The position numbers and the translations under genes were made by a program. A stretch of 64,000 bases of DNA from Camarhynchus parvulus (lineage: Eukaryota > Chordata > Aves > Passeriformes > Thraupidae), in contig NC_044572.1 in NCBI RefSeq assembly GCF_901933205.1, forward strand, positions 29,784,501 through 29,848,500, read 5' to 3'. Numbering within the stretch: position 1 is the first letter of the stretch; each line of letters begins with the position of its first letter. This document shows, in pieces, positions 40,001 through 51,555 of the stretch. The notes under the pieces were generated by a model that had not been told where the DNA came from, did not search any database, and saw nothing but the letters and a program-made list of their open reading frames with translations.

Positions 40001-41978
40001 TGTTTGGGGCTGCTAATGGTAGGATGGAGAAGCTTCCTCCCGTGCCTTGTCTTTACAGTTTTCCAGGGATATGGAGCTGCTGAGAGGCCTAAACTGTATG
40101 GAACAAATGCATTACTCATTATAGATCTGGCAGGGAATATGCTGGAGAATCACAGGTTTTGGCCATAGAGTTGCAAGCGACACCTAGATACTAACTTGAG
40201 TAATTATTCCTTTTTTTTAGTTTATTCTTCGATGAGAAATTATTTGTGTCAAAAGTATCTGAGACATGAATAAATCCACCTTTTTTTCTACATGCTGTCA
40301 ATTTGTGTCTGATCCTCATGGCACAAAAATTCACAAGTGTTATCTCCACTCCCTCATATCCATATGGAGACATTAGTCACCCTGCTGGTCTTAATGCTTA
40401 CCTAGCACTGAAAGCTGTGAGGCTTGCGACACCAGCTCTTCAAGCTCCTCAAGCTGATAGTCATCTCCTTCTTCTCCGCTCACAGGCCTTCATGGCAATC
40501 TCCGAGCTCTAAATACACTCAGAGGCCTAAACAGGGCTTGTTCTTCTCCTTTCCACTTTGTCAGTTGAAGAGAGAAACCTGAACCAACCTACTGCTTCCA
40601 GTTCCCTGCCCAACACTTGATGTATTGAGGATGGAAAATCTGTTTTATGAAAGGCTGTTGGGTTTCAACTTTTGTTTTTGATTACAGATTGGAACAGATG
40701 CTCCAAAATTTGAAATTCCTCCCATGGTGGAGGCAAGGGAGGCCAGTAAATAAGTAAAAGACAGTTTCCATTACAATGTGCAATATGGGTAATTACCTCC
40801 TACTTACGCAAAAAGTCAAACATTTCATCTTGGAACTGTAGAGCATTCATTTTGACATTTTTCAGGACCCATTTCTGTTTTAGCAAAAGAAATTATAGTT
40901 GGAGTGGTCATGATAACAGGAAGCAGTTCTCTTTTACCAAATGGCTCCTTCAAAGCTTTTTTAATGAGTTCTGGCTATGTCACTTGGTAGTCTTGTTTTT
41001 GCCCTAGGCAGGAGGGAATAAACTGTGGCTCAATCTAACACAACAATGAAAGGGTGCAAAATGCTCAAAAAGCTGCTTCAGAGCCATTACAGCAATAACA
41101 GAAAAGAGAGTAAACCCTCTGCTCTTCACCTACATAAGTGAAAAGACCTCCCTATTTTGAGAAAAAAGAGGCAGACACCTGGTTCTGTACTATCTTTGAA
41201 GTGCCATAATTAGAAATTATCTGAAACAAGAAAATAAGTGTTCTGAATCTAGAAAAAATCATATTAGTTTCTTTCTGTGGAAACTAGAAATACTTCATTG
41301 GTTTTCCCTGGAAGTAACAACAATTGCTCAAATTCTCTCCCTAGACCAAATCAAGGCTTTTTGACATTTTTATCATTAATTTTTAGAGCTACAATAAAAA
41401 CATGAAAGATGCTTATTTTCAGGATGAACTAGAATGACTCCTAGAGGGTTTAATTGGTGGTAACTGATGATGCAAACTCATACTTGAAGCAGTGTTTATA
41501 AATATCCCACTTAATGTAAAAAAGTTATGAGTGATGATAGAAATCTCTCTGCAAAAAAAAATGTTATCTGCCAGCAAGTACAGATTCTCAGTACAACTGA
41601 AATGTGTGTCCAGCTGTGTTAAAAATCTATATATCAAAGATAATTAAAATATTATAAATTATCACTCAAAATTGTTTTCTCCAGAGGTGGCCTGCTAAGT
41701 CAACTGCTACTGAAGCTCCTTTAAACTTATTTCTTAAAGGCACCAATTTTAACTCCTAATAAAAGGAAAAAGCCAATACCTAGGGTGAAAATATCATCAA
41801 AAGAGCACTCGCAGCTGATCCATAAACTGTATAATATGACTTCAATAGAGAAGTTTTAACTTTCCCACACATTCACAAGTCTGCCTACTATAGTGTAGAG
41901 CTATAATTTCCTACTAGGAGTATGATTCCACAAGAATTTAATTATATTCTGGTTTATTTACTTCTGGCTTCCCCCCAC

Positions 41979-42013
41979 ACATATATAAATATATGTACAT
42001 ATATATACATATG
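41979..42013. repeat. TA/CATA-rich low-complexity patch
   Basis: Imperfect ATATA and TACATA units form a microsatellite-like patch that is partly self-complementary. Confidence 0.8.
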
Positions 42014-42237
42014 GAATGAAAGAGGAGCTGGCACTAACTGAAACGTATCTGCAATATCTGTCAGCAACAGTAACAAGAGTTAACTACAAATGAATACCAA
42101 AAAGGGATGAAACATTTTCTCATTCTGGCAAGCAGCACTTTTCCAGGATATTTGATAAGCAATATTATGCACTATAAACCACAGTCAAAGAGAAACAATT
42201 GGTTTGATGACATATACCACATCTGGATCATAGGCAA

Positions 42238-42445
42238 CTTGACAGGGTTTTTGCCTTGAGTCATGGCCATGTCAGCTTTAATGTGACATTTAGCATATTT
42301 AACCATGAACATATGACACGTCTTTAGAAGCCCTTATTGTCTAAATAGCTTATTTTTACATGCATAATTGTCAACAACAGTAAATAAAGTTCAGTGTGAA
42401 GTGACATTTCATAAGACCTTATCAGTTTTGTCCTGTGGCATTAGT
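42238..42445. promoter_or_regulatory. Candidate conserved noncoding block
   Basis: About 200 bp of high-complexity sequence includes TTTAATGTGACATTTAGC, ATGCATAATTGTCAAC and AGTAAATAAAG-type elements, which read like homeobox, forkhead and nuclear-receptor half-sites. This is a pattern impression only. Confidence 0.2.
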
Positions 42446-43374
42446 CTAGCCTACGCTACAGAACATGAGGCATATCCTAGATGGTATTTCTGAAGTCCTG
42501 CACATTGACATTATCTTTAATATTCAGTGCTAACTGTAACAAGGAATGTGAACTTTCCCTGTAATTTCTGTCCTTTCTTTTCCTTTGTATTTTCCAGTCC
42601 TTTGGACAGTGACTTTGTAAATTCCCTGTGACTGCCGTAACTTAGGGCCAGGAGCAGGGGGTCATGGCTTGGGAAAAATCAGTAACTACATACGATATCA
42701 TTACATGGCAGTGTGGGAGTAGCTGGAAAACATATCTGGTGATGTATAAATCTCTACCTCCAGAGTTCACAGTTTGGCAAAAACCACTTTTTAAGTTTAT
42801 TAATTCATTACATTTAGTAACTCAAATGGGTTCTATGAAGAGATTAGAAAATGATATTTTTTTCAGTTTGTGGTGACATTGGTTTTAAACTTAAAACACA
42901 GTATGAAGCTTCTGAAGTATTAAACCTCAACCTGTGCTGATAAAAGATGCAATTGCCATGTATTTGGCTTTAGCATACTGATATTCCTGTTTATCAATTC
43001 AGGATGTACTACTCCATAGAAAACCATACTTTTCATATAATTCTCTTGATAAATAATAGTATGAGAGCACCAAATTCAGACTCTGGAAAAATTTAGAATT
43101 TGATTATGAGAAAAAGTTAAAAGAAACCTGTTTCTTTCTTCAGTGTTTGTCTTGGTAGGATTCTGGTCTCAGTCTTCAGTCTTGGAACATCTAATGGATA
43201 TGGGTGATTTCTCCCAGTTCTGTGACTAAAACTCCTATAACGTTTTATAAAAACTTAATTTTGCCAATTCTATTTATTTGTACATACCTCTTATGAAAAC
43301 CTTTCCCATCCTTACATCTGTAGTGTTATAGACAACAGAAATAAGGTATTATTGTCCACTCACACACATATATT

Positions 43375-43416
43375 TTTTTAAATTTATATATATATATTTG
43401 ATATATATGTGTATAT
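43375..43416. repeat. TA/TG-rich microsatellite-like patch
   Basis: Runs of TATATATATA and TATGTGTATATA form a degenerate TA/TG microsatellite that abuts the left arm of the 35-bp hairpin directly. Confidence 0.85.
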
Positions 43417-43492
43417 ATAATGGTTTCTGATCTTAGATATGTGTATGCATGCGTATACATGCATACACATATCTAAGATCAGAAACCATTAT
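43417..43492. repeat. Perfect 35-bp inverted repeat (hairpin), 6-nt loop
   Basis: The left arm (43417-43451, beginning ATAATGGTTTCTGATC) and the right arm (43458-43492, ending AGAAACCATTAT) are exact reverse complements over all 35 bases. The loop CGTATA lies at 43452-43457. The pair breaks at both ends (43416 T opposite 43493 T). Perfect pairing over this length is not expected by chance. Terminal inverted repeats of this kind occur in fold-back transposons, in hairpin RNA precursors, and as products of replication template switching. There is no recognisable transposon and no clear target duplication. The adjoining TA/TG repeat favours a template-switch origin. Confidence 0.97.
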
Positions 43493-44664
43493 TTATTTCT
43501 GACAGTATGAGCCAAAATTCAGCCAAGTTAACATTCAAAATCAAGAAAGACCATGAAATTTCATGGGATACACACCTTGGGCTTCTAAATGAAATTTTGA
43601 GCACTGAGGTGCAGAACCTTTTAGAACTGAGTGATGTGGCATATGTCAGCTCAGTGATTGATATTTTATAGCTTAATTCTGCTTTTTAGGAAGACTGACC
43701 ATTTTGGCAATAGTCATTAGAACTGAAAGTAGTTATACATGTATATGCTGAGCATATTGATATTCAGGACCTGGCAAAGGCAGAGGAACAAGCCCTTCCC
43801 AATTTCTCACTAGTATGAGCTATATCTTTATTAGAAAGAGAAGTGCTTAAGCCAGCAAAGGATGTAGTGATAGAAATTCAGGAATCTATGTCTTAATCAA
43901 AAACATACTTGGCTGCATATGTTGAATTTTATGTAAAGTAAGAACATATATAACAATATATATAAGGTATGGGAATACCTCTGTATGGAGAAGCTGTTTA
44001 GTGAACATCTTTGACAGACTTGTTACTGCAATATGCACCAGCCCTTAATGCAGATACCAACAAAAACAAATTATTATCAGCAACAAAATATCTTGTCATC
44101 CTTATGCCTGTGATGTTGTCTGCATTAAAAATGAAATGGTACTACACAGAATTTATTGTTATAGAGACTGAAATTCTTGCCTGTCCCTATGTGATAGAAT
44201 AGCAGGATAACATGCATAGCAGTAGCTGTAGCAGCTGATAAAATTGTTAACATGCTGATATTGTCAACATTGTCTCTGTGTCATGCTTTGTGTGGCTCGG
44301 AATTTCATCTTTCAATAAATCCACTGGTTGACATACCTTAAAAACACATGATTTCATACAGAATTATTTATCTGATATCCTGCCAAAACTTCTGCTGTTA
44401 TAGAAACTTCTATTTTCATTTAGTCTCTGGAAGATTTGTTAGATTTCTTCCTCCATGAGAATTTAAAGATCTTATCATCAATGACCAGCTGATGACACCT
44501 TTGTTCACAGACTTTGGTTTGCTCTTTGCTGTTCCTCCTCTTTAGATCGGCAGAGCTTCTGGAGTCCAGCTTCACAAAGAAGACAGTAAAAGTGATAATT
44601 ATTAGTTATTCATATTTTTAAATTAATATCTGCCTTCTGCCTTCTCCTCAAGCTTCTTTATATA
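43493..44664. other. Unique AT-rich DNA, no gene seen
   Basis: Nothing is recognisable apart from small ATATA-rich patches (for example near 43945-43965) and a 63-codon frame at 44011-44202 without similarity that I recognise. Confidence 0.55.
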
Positions 44665-45695
44665 CATGAGGTGGATTAAAAATTTGTTGAATGGTCACAT
44701 CCAGAGAGCAATGATCAAGGGCTCGGAGTGTCAGTGAGTATCAGTGATGAGTAGTGTCCCTCAAGGGTCTGTACTGGGACCAGTGCTATCTTCAATAATG
44801 ACATAGACAGAGGGACTGAGTGCAGCCTCAGCAAATTTGCACATGACACCAAGCTGAGTGGTGCTGTTGACACACCTGAAGGATGGGATGCCATCTAGAA
44901 GGACCTAGATAGGTTTCAGAGGTGGGCACATGGGGCACATTAACAAGACCAAATGCAAGGTACTGCACCTAGGGTGGGGCAACTTCTGGTATTAAACAGG
45001 CTGGGGATGAATGGGTGAAAAGCAGCCCTGATGAGGACTTGGGGGTGCTGGTGGATGAGAGGCTGGATATGACCCAGCAATGTGCACTCACAGCCCAGAA
45101 AGCCAAATGTGTCCTGGGCTGCATCCAAAGCAGCCTGGGCAGCTTTGGGAGGGATGGGATTCTGCCCCTCTGTTCTGCTCTGGTGAGACCCCACCCACAG
45201 TGCTGCATCAGCTCTGGGGTGTCAGCACAGGAAGGACATGGATGTGTTGGAGTGTTTCCAGAGGAGGGACAGAAGCTGAAAGGGATGGAGCACCTCTCCT
45301 AGGGAAAAGCTGAGAGAATTTGGATTATTCAGCCTGGGAAAGAGAAGGCTTCGGGGTGACCTTATTGTGTCCTTCTAGTACCTAAAAGAAACTTACAGTA
45401 AAGATGCCAACAGGCCATTTACAAGGGCTTGTAGTGACAGGAAAAAGGGGAATGGCTTAAAACTGAGAGTAGGTTTGGATTAATAGTAAGAAACAATTCT
45501 TTATTGTGAGGGTGGTGAGGCAGTGGAACAGGTTGTTCATGCCCCATCCCTGGTAGTGTTCTAGGCAAGGTTGGACAGGGCTCTGGGCAATCTGTTCTAC
45601 TTGAAGGTGTCCCTGCCTTGTGCTAGGGGGCTTGGAACTAGATGATCTTCAAGGTCCATCATAAACCCAAACCGTTCTTTGATTCTGCGATACAG
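44665..45695 (+). mobile_element. CR1 LINE fragment, copy 2 (5'-truncated, dead)
   Basis: This is the best-preserved CR1 copy in the window. The + strand reads the RT motif VPQGSVLGP intact (44756-44782). A deletion and frameshift follow, so the reading stops at TAG soon after. The catalytic FADD box is FAHD (44836-44847). A 95-codon frame (45015-45302) keeps CR1 text such as SSPDEDLGVLVDERLDM, with CALTAQKAK next and SALVRPH further on. The 3' UTR keeps the 'gatgatcttcaaggtcc' phrase (about 45639-45655) and a decayed TTGATTCTGCGATAC tail at about 45679-45694. The sequence belongs to a different CR1 subfamily from copy 1, judging by the 3' end wording. The 5' end at about 44665 is where similarity starts, and the upstream RT and ORF1 are missing. 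Confidence 0.93.
45015..45302 (+). pseudogene. CR1 ORF2 (reverse transcriptase C-terminus) remnant
   Basis: This 95-codon open stretch lies inside CR1 copy 2. It holds the thumb/C-terminal part of the ORF2 protein with DLGVLVDERLDM and the SALVRPH motif, then diverges at the end after a frameshift. The initial methionine is fortuitous: CR1 ORF2 starts several hundred codons upstream. It is part of a dead element and not a host gene. Confidence 0.85.
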
Positions 45696-48600
45696 ATCTT
45701 GGAATAAACTCTGTAACGTGCATCTTTCTAAGTAGTTCTGACCAGTACTTCTGGGCTTTTTGAAAGAGCAAAGCTAAAATGTTGCAACACGGCTGTGGAA
45801 GAGGCAAAGCTGGATGGTCATGATAACATATTCTGACCTGATGAAAAGGGGGTTTTTGGGTAGAATACAGAGGAGAAAACAATTCAGCTAAGTAAGTCTA
45901 TTTCCTCCATTATTCTTAAACCAGATGACCAGATAACTGTAGTACACTTCTATTTTACAAACACTATAGAAACACTGTTGCTTAAAAAGTATCTGATGCA
46001 TTTTACAGTTTTAGAGTATTCTAAAGTTTGATTTACTGTTTTTTTTTATTAATGAAATACATAGCTAGGTTTTGAATAATAAAAGAACTGAAGTTTCCCA
46101 GGCACAGCTTTGTGCTAAAACTGATTTTAAATAAAAAGAACTGAGATTTCTTATATGGTTTGATGTCTTTAACATGTTTGTTTTATGAGAATCAAGTATG
46201 GAAAATCAGATCTACCTGATATAACAGAGTAAAAAAAGTAGGTTTTATTCTTTTACACAAGAATTTACAAGTCTCCACACTGTCATCTAAAGGTAACTTT
46301 TTTTATTCCATGATATATATTACCTATAAACATGATATCTGATGCACCACTTAATAATACTTATGTGCTGGGGACAATTACTTTCCATAAAAACTGATAA
46401 CAGTAGTAGATAATAAATAAGAGTATGTATGCTGCAAATTATTTCTGTTTTCTTCATTGAGATGTAATGGATGTTTCTTTGTGAATGATTCATGATAAAA
46501 TGGTGAACTTTTCAGTCTGCTAAGAGACATCTGTGAGTTGATCAGGCCTTGTCAAGGTATCTGCTGAAGTAAGAGGAAGCCTCAGCCATGAACGGTTAGC
46601 AAAACAAAGTTGGGATAAATGACTCCTTCAACCACATACATATATTAAAAGAGAAAAAAAATAAAAGGAGAATTGAAAATTTATGACTAGATCAAAAGGT
46701 CAAAAACTGACTAAGTCAGTCATTTTCAAAAAGGATAAAAGGATTTAAATCTTTTGCAAGAATAAAAACTGATGGACTAGAAGGAGAATCAAAGGACATG
46801 CTTATATGGCAGAAGACACTTTTGGCAGTTAGACCATTTGAGATCAAAGGAAGTTTATGTGGGATGGAGAAAAAAGAGAGATTGTAAGCAAAGTCATGCA
46901 CCCTGATTTGAAACTGAGCTTCTGGGAGGAGAGGAGATGCTCAGGAGCACAGTTACCCACAGGAGTGATAACAAGCTGGAGCTTGGCACCCGAAGTGCCT
47001 CGGGCACTGTGCAGTCCCTCCTCAGCACTGGGGCTGCCTCCACTCACAGGGACACAGAGTGCAACCCGGCAGGAACCGAGTTCCAAAGCTGCAATCTGAA
47101 GAATGGAAAATTTGGCTCACTGATCTTCCCATCCCCACCGCACTGTGCTTCATTTTTCCAGGTTTACAGTGAGGATAATGATGTTTGCACAGCAGCATAA
47201 ATAAAAGGACAGAAATGGTACTTGCTGAGTGTCTCTGCCACAGTATACAGCAAAAGGCCCACAAGGAAGCATTTGGCTCTGTATTGTATGTGTGGTTTCT
47301 GTCTTAGTTTGCAAGAATGTTTGAGGATTTTGTTGTACACACTTTATTTTCTACTTTTTGACTAATGATAGAACTTAAGCTTATATTAATAACTTATCTA
47401 TATTTCCTTTATTAATGTGTTTCAGGTATGTTCCTTAATTTGCTTTGTCCTACTTTCCCAAAAACATTTGTTTTCCCATCTGGAAGTATATGTTCATGAA
47501 AGAAGCAATAAAGTAATTTATTTTTTAGAATTAACTTGCTTTATTACATCATCTCTGTGTGTTTTATGTCTCTTTCCGTAATTATATTAATTAATTTTAA
47601 ACTGTTGATCTTATCAAGCTAAATCAAATTAATATAAATAGTCAAACAGCAGATTTCAAAAGTGGATTAATTTAATGTAAATTTAATGTTTGAGGTATTT
47701 GTCACCCTTGTTTAGCCTTAGGTTTTATTTCAATTAGTAAATCATTCTTTACAAGTGAATTCTTAATATCTCTCTTTTAGAAAAGGAATAATAGTTTCTT
47801 TGAATATTCATGCTGTTGTAAACTGTGAGAGGTTAATCTTTTTTTTACCATAGATTTTCTTTTCATTGAATACTAGGACTTGTTGAAAAATTATTTTTCT
47901 ACCAGGAAGGCTTTCTAACAAAAATATGAATTCTTCTGTAAGACCTGATGGAAATATATTTTATGGGATAAAATTATCTTATAAGAAGCACAAGCAGTAC
48001 CCTGAATAGATTAAATAATGAAACAGTTTTTTTCAAAATAAAGACTTGGACCTCAAGGAAAGTATTGCTAATAATTTTAATAACTATTAAATTTGAAATT
48101 TATTTAGATTTCCAGAGTTGTAACTAAGCATAGAATGTCCATAAGCATATTTTTTATTTTCTCACATTAGCAATTTTTTTCAGTATCCATCACATTTTGT
48201 TGCAACATGTCCATAACTTCTTGTTTTTATGGATAGGCATTATGGGGAATACTCTCATGAGGTCAATTTCCGGTTAAAATGACAAAAGAAATATCTTTCA
48301 ACATACCTACTAAGTATTAGTCACTGAGCTGCATGAGACTGTGCAAGCCCACACTCTGACTGTAGTAAAGAATGAGGAAATTAAATGTTGAGAAAATTCC
48401 CAAACCTTAGTATAAGAAAACATTCCTGTCTTAGTTTGATTCCTGTAATCTCCCACATCTCCCTTCTTTGCTGAAAATCACACCACAAGTTTTCTTACTT
48501 TTCAGTTGCTTTGGCACTACATCTCTCTGCCTCTAAGGACCACCTCATTGACTTACTGGCTTTTACCACATGGAGCTCCTTTCCTAACTTATTTGGCTTT

Positions 48601-49834
48601 AGGAAGGGTCTAATTGCTGTGACTTCCTACTTTTCCCATCTTTTTTCATCTTCTGCTGTGAACAAAATATTGTAACCTGCCATGGGTAAGCCAGAGCAAA
48701 TAAAGTATTAATAAAGAAGTCAGCATTAATAAATTTCCCCAGGCTGCTTGCAGACAGGAGCACAGCAAGCCCGAATTCTGCAGAGGGTGAGAGGGGCAGT
48801 GATGCCCTCCTAAAGCCCAGCTCCAAGCCTCTGGTGTCCTTGCCTGAGACACAGGACAGTGCCCTTGGCCCAAAGCCCCCAGGCTGAACCACCCCAGAGC
48901 AGCTGCTGGCTCCTGCAATCAGGGGCTTCGTGGACTTCAGTGTGCAAGAGCTGTGCCTCATTTCTGACACGTGGGAACACACCACCAAAGGAAGCTGTTT
49001 GAGAAGAATGGCCTTTAATCAGCTTTAAATTGGTATGAATCCGTTAGAAATGGAAAGTCTTATTCAGACTTCATCTTATTCAGACTGATACAATCTCCCT
49101 TATTACATAAAAGTACATCCCTGCCTACCTTGGGATGTTATTTTGTCTCTTCTGTCTCTCTGTGTAACCCCAAATCTGTGGAAATAGAGAAATCAAATAA
49201 TATTCTGTGTTCAAAGAACTATATGCATAAATACAAATATACACGTGTTCTTTATGCCTAGAATTATACACTTGTGGGATATTTCATATATTTACTTCAC
49301 AACAAGATTGGAGTTGTTTTCTCTGCTTTCTGATATTTCTCACCTTTACATTAGTTAAATGCAAAAGAATTGTGGGTCTGTGTATTTTGTATACTTCCCC
49401 ATCTCTTTTGTTTGCATTCATATGATGTAGCCATCACAATTCAGCTGATAATTACCTACTTAACCTTTAGTTTCAGTTCTATAACTTTACATTACGGGGA
49501 TAATATCAAGGAAATTAAGTAATTTTGTTATTTAATTTGTGTAATTGAGTTTGTCTGTACTATGGCTGAACCAAAATCCAAACCTGAGTAGAGAGGACTA
49601 ATCTATGCTTGCAGATTAGTGTTAGACAGAATGTTTTTTGGACCATGAATTAATCTCATACCAAGACTACTGGGTAAAATGATATTCCTTACCCCTCTGA
49701 GCAAGGAGTATCTAGTGCTTCCTCTCAGCCAACTGGCTGTGATTGACTCTCTGCTGCTCTCCTGTGCTGCTTCACCCTCCATCCTCTGGGCAGCAGCCCA
49801 AAGTTTCCATGATTTTTTCTTTTCTTTGAGGTGC
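45696..49834. other. Unique AT-rich DNA, no gene seen
   Basis: No gene is supported. GC-richer patches at about 46920-47110 and 48720-48990 carry overlapping open frames (up to 129 codons, on both strands) without recognisable domains. A 12-bp direct repeat CTTATTCAGACT occurs at 49059-49070 and 49075-49086. The stretch from about 47500 to 48240 is very AT-rich. Confidence 0.55.
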
Positions 49835-50241
49835 TGACCCATGTCCAGAGAAAGACAACACAGCTGGGGAAGGTTCTGGAGCACAAGGCTGACAGGAAGC
49901 ACCTTAGGCTCAGGGGAGACCTTACCACTCTGTAGAACTGCCTGAAAGGAGTTGCAGAGAGGTGGGAGTCTGTCTCTTCTTCCAGGTAAGACAAGACAGG
50001 AAAAGAGGAAGTGGTCTCAATTGCACCAGAGGTGGTTTAGATTGGATACCAGGAAAAATTTCTTCAGAGGAAGGGTAATCAGGCACTGAAACAGACTGCC
50101 CATGGGAAGTGGTTGAGTTGCCATCTCTGGAGATATTTAAAGATGTGTTGATGTAGCACATTGGCAGTGCGGGGTAAATAGTTGGATTCAATGATATTAG
50201 AGATCCTTTCCAGCCTGAATGACTTTATGATTCTATGATCT
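49835..50241 (+). mobile_element. CR1 LINE fragment, copy 3 (3' end only)
   Basis: Only the last about 400 bp of a CR1 element is present. The text begins with the 'gtccagagaaagacaac' segment of ORF2, continues through 'ctcaggggagaccttaccac' and 'ggtttagattggatacc', and ends with the 3' UTR phrase 'gagatcctttccagcc' and an intact GATTCTATGATC tail (50230-50241). The well-kept tail octamer suggests it is younger than copies 1 and 2, or was simply lucky in that segment. The upstream boundary could lie a few bases either way. Confidence 0.9.
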
Positions 50242-51555
50242 TCAAACATTCACATGGTTTTAGAAAGCAAAAAGTATTGTTTCATATTAGACACATTAGA
50301 ACACATTCCTGGACTAATGGCCATTGGATTTGTAATGGAGTAGCATGGATCAGTGATGGCAAACCTTTTCAGCATCTGTTGCCAAAATTTCTTTAAAAAG
50401 CATTGTAGCTCACTGCCAGTAATGCCCACCCAAATCTGTCAGTACAAAACTTGGCATTGGTACAAACATTTTGTGATCATTGGCTTGGACAATAGAAAAG
50501 CCCTTTGTAATTTGAGCTGCCTGTTGAATGTGTGTGTTATACCATACTGCTAGCCAGGCTGCCATCATCCTTCTAAAGGATTATTTTGCTTTCAAAATTG
50601 CTACATTAACACAAAGAATTTAGCTCAAAAGAAATATATGATGTCTACTGCATTTTTTCCCTGCTTGTAGAGGATAAAAAAGCTCTTAAGCTTCACAAAT
50701 CAGATAACTATTCTGTGCATCCTATCTTCAGCCCAACAGTCACACTTTTCACTTGCCTCAAAAGAATAAGGTTAAAATTGTACTGGAGCTTATAATTTTT
50801 CATCCATGTTAATTTCTTACTGACTTCTGTTAGTCTGAGAATATTTTATGCTTTTAAGCATGATAGTTCTCATGCACTCCATAATTACTTAGTTGACACT
50901 CATCCTTAATAAGAACAAGGATTGGCTTAGAAGATTTAATTTGCACAGTATTGCAAAAGACACTTCAGTGGGAAGGATGTTATATTGCCTAGCAATAGAT
51001 CTTTGTAGCTGAGTTCCAATTATTTGTTTATGCATTCTGAGGTCTTGTTTGTCCTTTTTGTTTTGTTTTGTTTTGTTTTGAATGCAGACATACACTAAGC
51101 TTTATTCTGCCTCTCAGTGTTTTTTTAGTGCTTTATGACTTATCTATTTATGCATGCTTGCTATTTTGGTTCCTTGTCCTCTAAGTGTATGCAGTATATT
51201 TACATTAGCATACTGGTTGCATTTTTGACTGCTGAACCATTCACCTAAAAGCAGGATGTGAATGCAGGATACAGATTAAATGCTGTCCTTCTCCCTACAG
51301 TGAAAGAAGGGTGAGGTAAAAGGATTGGCCAAATCTGCTCATGAATAGCTTCTATTCCAGAGTTGTGTGAGTCCAAAGGGACACACAACAAGGTGTGCAT
51401 TGCATTTAGAAACTACTCTTTAAAAATATTTGAATCAGTGTTGAATAACACAACAGCAGGGGCAATATAGTGAATCAAAATCAGAGCACAACCCCTTCAT
51501 TTCAAGAAAAGTGACAAGTGTTGTCCCATGTACAAATCATTAGAGTCATGCCGCA
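50242..51555. other. Unique DNA between CR1 copy 3 and the C/T array
   Basis: No gene is recognisable. A (TTTTG)n is listed separately. The 66- and 68-codon frames present are without similarity that I recognise. Confidence 0.55.
51056..51080. repeat. (TTTTG)5 pentanucleotide microsatellite
   Basis: There are five uninterrupted TTTTG units. It lies about 475 bp upstream of the much larger C/T pentanucleotide array. Confidence 0.95.

Larger units (their letters stand above)
32742..43376. other. Unique AT-rich DNA, no gene seen
   Basis: No gene or complete mobile element is recognisable. A second, weaker CpG cluster (34848-34909), an imperfect 22/23-bp duplication (36989-37035), a TA-rich patch at about 41979 and a candidate conserved block at about 42238 are listed separately. 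Poly-T and poly-A runs occur near 34271 and 34480. Confidence 0.55.

Noticed and set aside
48599..48988. 129-codon minus-strand frame
   Set aside because: No recognisable family, second overlapping frame of 90 codons on the same strand, GC-rich patch. Chance frame.
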